Below are positions 59,893 to 64,000 of a stretch of 64,000 bases of DNA, piece after piece. The notes under the pieces were generated by a model. That model saw only the letters and a list, made by a program, of their open reading frames with translations, did no database searches and was not told where the DNA came from. Made by a program: the position numbers and the translations under genes. This DNA comes from an uncultured Acidobacteriota bacterium (GTDB lineage: Bacteria > Acidobacteriota > Terriglobia > Bryobacterales > Bryobacteraceae): assembly GCA_902826685.1 (NCBI GenBank), contig CADEFT010000002.1, positions 186,001 to 250,000 on the forward strand, read 5' to 3'. Numbering within the stretch: the stretch's first letter is position 1; each line of letters opens with the position of its first letter.

Positions 59893-60623
59893 CAGCCTTC
59901 CACGCTTACCGGCGGGTTCACGAACAGGATGCGCCGGCAATTCTCGCAGTACTTCAGTTCATCGAGCGACTGGCGCAACTCCGACATCACCTGCGGCCGG
60001 ATCAGGATCGAACACGCCGTGCAGCGGCCTTCCGAAGAAGCCTCGGCCATCGCCATGCCGTTGGTCTGCCGCTTTCGCACGCGCTCATAGTTGTTGTAGA
60101 TCGCCGGCTTGACCGCCTTGGAATGCTCGTCCCGTTCGGCGTGAATTTCCGCCAGCTTTTTCTTGTCGAGGGCCGTCCGGTCCACCGCGGCTTTCTTTTC
60201 CGCCTCCACCTGCTTGGCTTCGGCGGCCAGCGACAACTCGGCTTTCTTGACGTTGGCTTCGAGCGGTTCCGATTCCGACATCAGATCCAGTTGACGGTCC
60301 TCGAACCGCCGGATCTCTTTCTCGCAAAACTCGATCTCGTGCTGAAACACGCGATATTGCTCGTTGGTCTTGGCGGAAACCATCTGATCGCGCAGCTTGG
60401 AAATCTTCTGGTTCTGCGCCTGAATGTCGACATCGAGCGACTTGCGCTCCCTCTGATTCGCCGCCAGCGCTGCCCGGTCCGCCTCCAGCCGGCGTTTATG
60501 CGAATCGAGCTGCTTCTCGATCTGCGCCACATGTTTCGGCAGCGCGGCGATTTCGCGCTCCAGTTCAATCGTCGTCAAATCCAGGCTCTGGATACGAAGG
60601 ATTCGCGTCAGATCGGGACTCAT
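59892..60623 (-). CDS. Coiled-coil zinc-ribbon protein (C4-type, PF02591-like)
   Basis: The 243-residue protein is a long antiparallel coiled coil (LTTIELEREIAALPKHVAQ, KRRLEADRAALAANQRERKS, KLRDQMVSAKTNEQYRVF) with a C-terminal ribbon of two Cys pairs (CTAC and CENC; GRCTACSILIRPQVMSEL). It belongs to a widespread family sometimes called CdsZ, with no settled function; a role in ribosome or phosphoesterase binding has been proposed for relatives. It overlaps the next gene's stop by 4 bp. Confidence 0.85.
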   Translation of the reverse strand: MSPDLTRILRIQSLDLTTIELEREIAALPKHVAQIEKQLDSHKRRLEADRAALAANQRERKSLDVDIQAQNQKISKLRDQMVSAKTNEQYRVFQHEIEFCEKEIRRFEDRQLDLMSESEPLEANVKKAELSLAAEAKQVEAEKKAAVDRTALDKKKLAEIHAERDEHSKAVKPAIYNNYERVRKRQTNGMAMAEASSEGRCTACSILIRPQVMSELRQSLDELKYCENCRRILFVNPPVSVEG

Positions 60624-61801
60624 AATGCTTGCTCCAAATCCGCGACAATGTCTTCCACCGATTCAATGCCGGTGGAAAGCCGCACCAGGTTGTCGCGAAT
60701 GCCCATCCGCTCCCTCTGCTTGGGAGCGATCTCTCGATGCGAGCTGATGGCCGGGTAGAGCATCATCGTATGCACGTCGCCAAGCGACGTCGCCCGCACC
60801 ACCAGCCGCAGCCTGTCCATGAAGGCGAAGATTTCCGGCTTGCCGCAATCCTTGATCTCGAAGCTGATCATCGCCCCGTGAAGATCGGCTGGAAACAGGC
60901 GCCGGATCACGTCGCGGTCCGGATGATCGGCAGCGGCCGGATAGTTCACCCTGGCCACTCGCGGGTGCGACTCAAGCCATGCGGCCACTTGCCGCGCATT
61001 GCCGCACTGGCGCCGGAATCGCAGCGGGAACGTCTTGACGCCGCGCATAGTCAGATAGGCCTCGAAGGGCCCCAGCAGAGGGCCCGCCGTGCGGCCCAGA
61101 GTGCGGATGGTATCGAGGTGCCCTTCATCGGAAACGATCACCCCGCCCAGCACGTCGCCGTGTCCGGATAGATATTTCGTCAGGCTGTGAACCACCAGGT
61201 TGGCGCCCAGTTCGAGCGGCCGCGCCATCATCGGAGTGGCGAACGTGTTGTCCACCACCAGCGCCGCGCCCGCCTCCCGCGCCATCTCCGCGATGCGATC
61301 CATCGCGCCCACGCGCAATAGCGGATTCGAAATCGTTTCCATCAGCACGCAGCCCGGGCGCGCTTCCTGGATCGCCTGGGCCACCGCCTCCAGATCGCAG
61401 ATGTCCACCAGCGTGACTTCCACGCCCATCGGTTCGAACACGTTGCGCAGCAGGTTGATCGTGGCGCCGTAAAGCGCGCTCGCCGCCAGCACCGATTTCC
61501 GCCGGTCGAGCAACGCCGCCTGCAGCGCAAACTGCAAGGCGATCATGCCGGAGGCGCATGCCATCGCGCCCGCGCCGCCCTCAAGCGCCAGCAATTGTTC
61601 TTCGAGCGCGCGATTGGTGGGATTCTCATAGCGCGCATAGGAATCGCCGGCGATCTCTTTGCCGAAAACGCGGTCGAGCACCGCCGTCTCGTCGTAGATA
61701 TAGCTCGCCGCCGAATAGATGGGCGTCGTCACCGGAACCGCCGCGCCGGGCTTCTTACGGTCGCCGGCATGGACCGCGCGTGTGTCGATATTCAAACTCA
61801 T
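60620..61801 (-). CDS. Cys/Met-metabolism PLP-dependent enzyme
   Basis: The 393-residue enzyme has the family motifs: TPIYSAASYIYDE, SYARYENPTNRALEEQLLALE, GAMACASGMIAL, VVDNTFATPMMARPL (Asp for the pyridine) and VVHSLTKYLSGHGDVLGG with the PLP Lys. C-terminal SSHREIAPKQRERMGI and LVRLSTGIES are conserved. Cystathionine gamma-synthase/lyase, methionine gamma-lyase and related activities cannot be separated by eye. It overlaps the cysS stop by 4 bp, which suggests cysteine supply. Confidence 0.9.
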   Translation of the reverse strand: MSLNIDTRAVHAGDRKKPGAAVPVTTPIYSAASYIYDETAVLDRVFGKEIAGDSYARYENPTNRALEEQLLALEGGAGAMACASGMIALQFALQAALLDRRKSVLAASALYGATINLLRNVFEPMGVEVTLVDICDLEAVAQAIQEARPGCVLMETISNPLLRVGAMDRIAEMAREAGAALVVDNTFATPMMARPLELGANLVVHSLTKYLSGHGDVLGGVIVSDEGHLDTIRTLGRTAGPLLGPFEAYLTMRGVKTFPLRFRRQCGNARQVAAWLESHPRVARVNYPAAADHPDRDVIRRLFPADLHGAMISFEIKDCGKPEIFAFMDRLRLVVRATSLGDVHTMMLYPAISSHREIAPKQRERMGIRDNLVRLSTGIESVEDIVADLEQAL

Positions 61802-63198
61802 TTGCGTTTCCAGCGCGTCCCGTCCTTGGTGTCTTCGAGGATGATGCCGGCTTCGAGCAACTGCTTGCGAATCTCATCGGAGCGCGCGAAATTCTTGCTC
61901 TTTTTGGCCTGCGCTCGCTCGGCCGTCAGCGCCTCGATGGCGGCGTCGTCCATACCGCCTCCGGCCGCGGTGGGCTCGAGCACCTCGAACACCTTGTCAA
62001 ACCGCGCCAGCACGTCTAGCGCGCCCGCCACGTTGCCCGCCAGGAACTCGCCCGCGTCCATCGCGGTATTGGTTTCGCGCACGTATTCGAAGATCGCCCC
62101 CAGCGCCCCGGCCGTGTTCAGATCGTCGTCGAGCGCGGTTTCAAACTGCGCGTTCGCCGCGCTTGCCCGTTCCGCCAGTTTCGCGCTTACGCCCTCCGGA
62201 AACTTCGAAGTCTTCAGCCGCAGCGCATAATTGCGCAGCCGCTTGATGGCCGTATCGGCCGCCTGGATCCCGTCGAAAGTGAAATTGAGCTGCTTGCGAT
62301 AGGGCACCGACGCGAGCAGATAGCGCACCGTTTCCGGCGCATAGCCCTTTTCGAGCAGATCGCGCAGCGTATAAAAATTGCCGAGCGATTTCGACATCGT
62401 CTGGCCTTCCACCATCAGGTGTTCGGTGTGCAGCCAGAAGCGCGCAAACGGCTTGTGCGTGCAGGCTTCCGATTGGGCGATCTCGTTTTCATGGTGGGGA
62501 AACACCAGGTCCACGCCGCCCGCATGGATATCGAGCGTCTCGCCCAGATAGCGCATCGCCATGGCCGAACATTCGATGTGCCAGCCCGGGCGCCCGTCGC
62601 CAAGCGGCGTCTGCCAGAAATGCTCGCCCTCTTTCTTGGCCTTCCAAAGCACGAAATCGCGCGCGTTGTCCTTGTCGTATTTGTCGCTATCCACGCGCGC
62701 GCCGGCCTTCAAGCCTTCAAACACCAGGTGCGCCAGCTTGCCGTACTCCGGAAACGAGGCGATGCGGAAGTAAGTCGACCCTTCGCTTTCATAGGTGCAG
62801 CCGTTGGCCGTCAGCCCCTCGATCAGCTTCACCATGTCGCCAATGTGATCGGTGGCCTTGCAGACCTGCTCGGGCCGTTGCAGCCGCACTTTGCCGGTGT
62901 CGGTAAAAAAAGCGTCGGTGTACTGCGACGTGTATTCGTAAATCGACTGCCCCGCCGCGGCCGACTGCTGGATAATCCGGTCGTCGACGTCTGTGATATT
63001 CATCACGTGCATCAATTTCAGGCCGCGATATTGCAGCCACCGCCGCAGAATATCCTGCGACGTGAAGGTCCGCAGATTGCCGATATGCACGTAGTTCCAC
63101 ACCGTCGGTCCGCACGTATACATGCGAACCGTCTGGCCGTCGGCAGGAACGAAATCTTCCACTGTCTGGGTGAGAGTGTTATAAAACCGCAGCGCCAT
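61798..63198 (-). CDS. cysS: Cysteinyl-tRNA synthetase
   Basis: The start MALRFYNTLTQ gives the family's normal length (466 residues); a longer frame runs into tgt. Class I motifs: VHIGNLRTF (HIGH) and TMSKSLGNF (KMSKS). Zinc ligands are visible in YTCGPTVWNY, WHIECSAM and FPHHENEIAQSE. It charges tRNA-Cys with cysteine. It heads the run with the Cys/Met PLP enzyme next. TACGAT at 63216-63211 is a -10 candidate; the tgt start diverges 45 bp away. Confidence 0.95.
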   Translation of the reverse strand: MALRFYNTLTQTVEDFVPADGQTVRMYTCGPTVWNYVHIGNLRTFTSQDILRRWLQYRGLKLMHVMNITDVDDRIIQQSAAAGQSIYEYTSQYTDAFFTDTGKVRLQRPEQVCKATDHIGDMVKLIEGLTANGCTYESEGSTYFRIASFPEYGKLAHLVFEGLKAGARVDSDKYDKDNARDFVLWKAKKEGEHFWQTPLGDGRPGWHIECSAMAMRYLGETLDIHAGGVDLVFPHHENEIAQSEACTHKPFARFWLHTEHLMVEGQTMSKSLGNFYTLRDLLEKGYAPETVRYLLASVPYRKQLNFTFDGIQAADTAIKRLRNYALRLKTSKFPEGVSAKLAERASAANAQFETALDDDLNTAGALGAIFEYVRETNTAMDAGEFLAGNVAGALDVLARFDKVFEVLEPTAAGGGMDDAAIEALTAERAQAKKSKNFARSDEIRKQLLEAGIILEDTKDGTRWKRK

Positions 63199-63231
63199 TC
63201 GAATCGTTCTATCGTAGCAGTCCGGCCCCGG

Positions 63232-63237
63232 TACAAT
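63232..63237 (+). promoter_or_regulatory. -10 element of tgt
   Basis: TACAAT ends 6 nt before the TTG start codon at 63244, so transcription should begin at or within a base of that codon, giving a leaderless mRNA. The -35 is weak (CTATCG at 63209-63214). The same TACAAT hexamer with the same spacing to the start occurs before the histidine kinase. Confidence 0.45.
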
Positions 63238-63243
63238 AACGAA

Positions 63244-64000
63244 TTGCGCCAAGTCCGATTGGAAATCGAGGCCGTCTGTCCTCATACCGGAGCGCGGGCC
63301 GGACGCCTCCATACCCCTCACGGCATCGTCGAAACGCCGGTCTTCATGCCGGTGGGCACGCAGGCCACCGTGAAAGGCCTCACGCCCCGCGATCTGTGGG
63401 ACGAACTCGGCGCGCGCATCCTTCTCTCGAATACCTATCATTTATATCTGCGCCCCGGCCATGAACTGGTCCGCCAGCTCGGAGGCCTACACCGGTTCAT
63501 GAACTGGCCCGGCGCGATTCTCACCGATTCCGGCGGCTTCCAGGTCTTCAGCCTCTCCTCGCTGCGCAAGGTCACCGATGAAGGAGTGCTGTTCCGCTCG
63601 CATCTGAACGGCGACCCGCATCTGTTCACGCCGGCCTCCACCGTCGACGTTCAGGTGGCGCTTGGAAGCGACATCATGATGGTGCTCGATGAGTGCCTGG
63701 AATACCCGGTCTCGCATGAAGCCGCGCGGCGTTCGATGAGCCGCACCGTGCGCTGGGCGGGCGAAGCTTTCGATCACTATCGCCGTCTGGAGCACGCCTC
63801 CGGCGCGTTGTTTCCCATCGGCCAGGGCTCGATGTTTCCGGACCTGCGCCGCCAGTGCGCGGAGCAACTGCTCGAGCTCGATGCCGACGGCTACGCCATC
63901 GGCGGGCTCTCGGTAGGCGAGCCCCGCCCGCTCAGTCTCGAAATGGCCTCCATTGCCGCCGCCGCGCTGCCGCCGGACAGGCCCCGTTATGTCATGGGCG
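63244..64000 (+). CDS. tgt: tRNA-guanine transglycosylase, N-terminal part (runs off the window)
   Basis: The visible 252 residues match Tgt: CPHTGARAGRLHTPHGIVE, PVFMPVGTQATVKGLTP, NTYHLYLRPG, LTDSGGFQVFSLSSLRKV (first catalytic Asp), LGSDIMMVLDEC and GYAIGGLSVGEP. The second catalytic Asp and the zinc site lie beyond base 64000. The enzyme puts preQ1 into the wobble base of tRNAs with GUN anticodons. The first usable start is TTG at 63244 (63259 is a second TTG). Confidence 0.9.
   Translation, partial: MRQVRLEIEAVCPHTGARAGRLHTPHGIVETPVFMPVGTQATVKGLTPRDLWDELGARILLSNTYHLYLRPGHELVRQLGGLHRFMNWPGAILTDSGGFQVFSLSSLRKVTDEGVLFRSHLNGDPHLFTPASTVDVQVALGSDIMMVLDECLEYPVSHEAARRSMSRTVRWAGEAFDHYRRLEHASGALFPIGQGSMFPDLRRQCAEQLLELDADGYAIGGLSVGEPRPLSLEMASIAAAALPPDRPRYVMG

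Overview
This 64 kb, GC-rich window most resembles a chromosome segment of an Acidobacteriota member of the Bryobacterales/Solibacterales type. That assignment is inferred from gene content (DUF1080 and DUF4097 proteins, exported enzymes, single-repeat dockerin-like secreted proteins, a PEP-CTERM protein, AtuA-type genes) and not from a marker gene. No rRNA, tRNA, CRISPR array, IS element or phage gene was recognised. Coding density is very high, many neighbouring genes overlap by 4 bp (ATGA), and long antisense ORFs caused by the GC bias are common.

Bases 1-25743 form one minus-strand exopolysaccharide (EPS) cluster of 24 genes. Its first gene is a NusG-paralogue antiterminator. It is followed by a small ribbon-helix-helix-like protein, a Wza-type export protein, a sigma-54 activator with a pseudo-receiver, three exported proteins (Ig-like, beta-propeller, four-repeat ASH), a second sigma-54 activator, Wzz, a BY-kinase, a Gfo/Idh oxidoreductase and a DegT aminotransferase, a dockerin/Fn3 protein, an initiating sugar transferase, two acyltransferases, Wzx, an FrhB-like iron-sulfur protein, a Wzy candidate, a pyruvyltransferase, a deacetylase and three glycosyltransferases. 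One glycosyltransferase is fused to an exported glycoside-hydrolase-like region. Divergent from the cluster is a PEP-CTERM protein gene with a near-textbook sigma-54 promoter, so the two activators in the EPS operon are its obvious candidate regulators.

Bases 26.8-35.7 kb hold an M48 protease with a disrupted-looking N-terminus, a DUF937 protein, a LysM protein, a DUF697-like protein, an acyl-CoA carboxylase/AtuA/AtuA-C set, a zinc-ribbon peptide and a gamma-glutamyltransferase. The last two diverge from a symmetric promoter with one shared -10. Bases 35.7-44.2 kb hold a thioredoxin-like protein with two histidine-rich membrane proteins of unknown function, a DUF1080 protein, PdxH, an M23 peptidase, a hybrid histidine kinase and a cytochrome P460-cupredoxin fusion.

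Bases 44.2-51.7 kb hold an ECF sigma/anti-sigma operon with two DUF4097 proteins and an apparent autoregulatory promoter, dodecin, a galactonate branch (Tat-signal dehydratase plus KDPGal aldolase), a BNR-type propeller, a frameshifted membrane-protein gene and a VOC protein. Bases 51.7-64 kb hold an exported KatG divergent from OxyR, then a minus-strand run (CysS, a Cys/Met-metabolism PLP enzyme, a coiled-coil zinc-ribbon protein, AI-2E/PerM, HupE/UreJ-like, ThuA-like, DinB, M28 peptidase), and the 5' part of tgt.

A recurring theme is promoters whose -10 lies so close to the start codon that the mRNA should be leaderless or nearly so. One of these would give the histidine kinase an AUA start.
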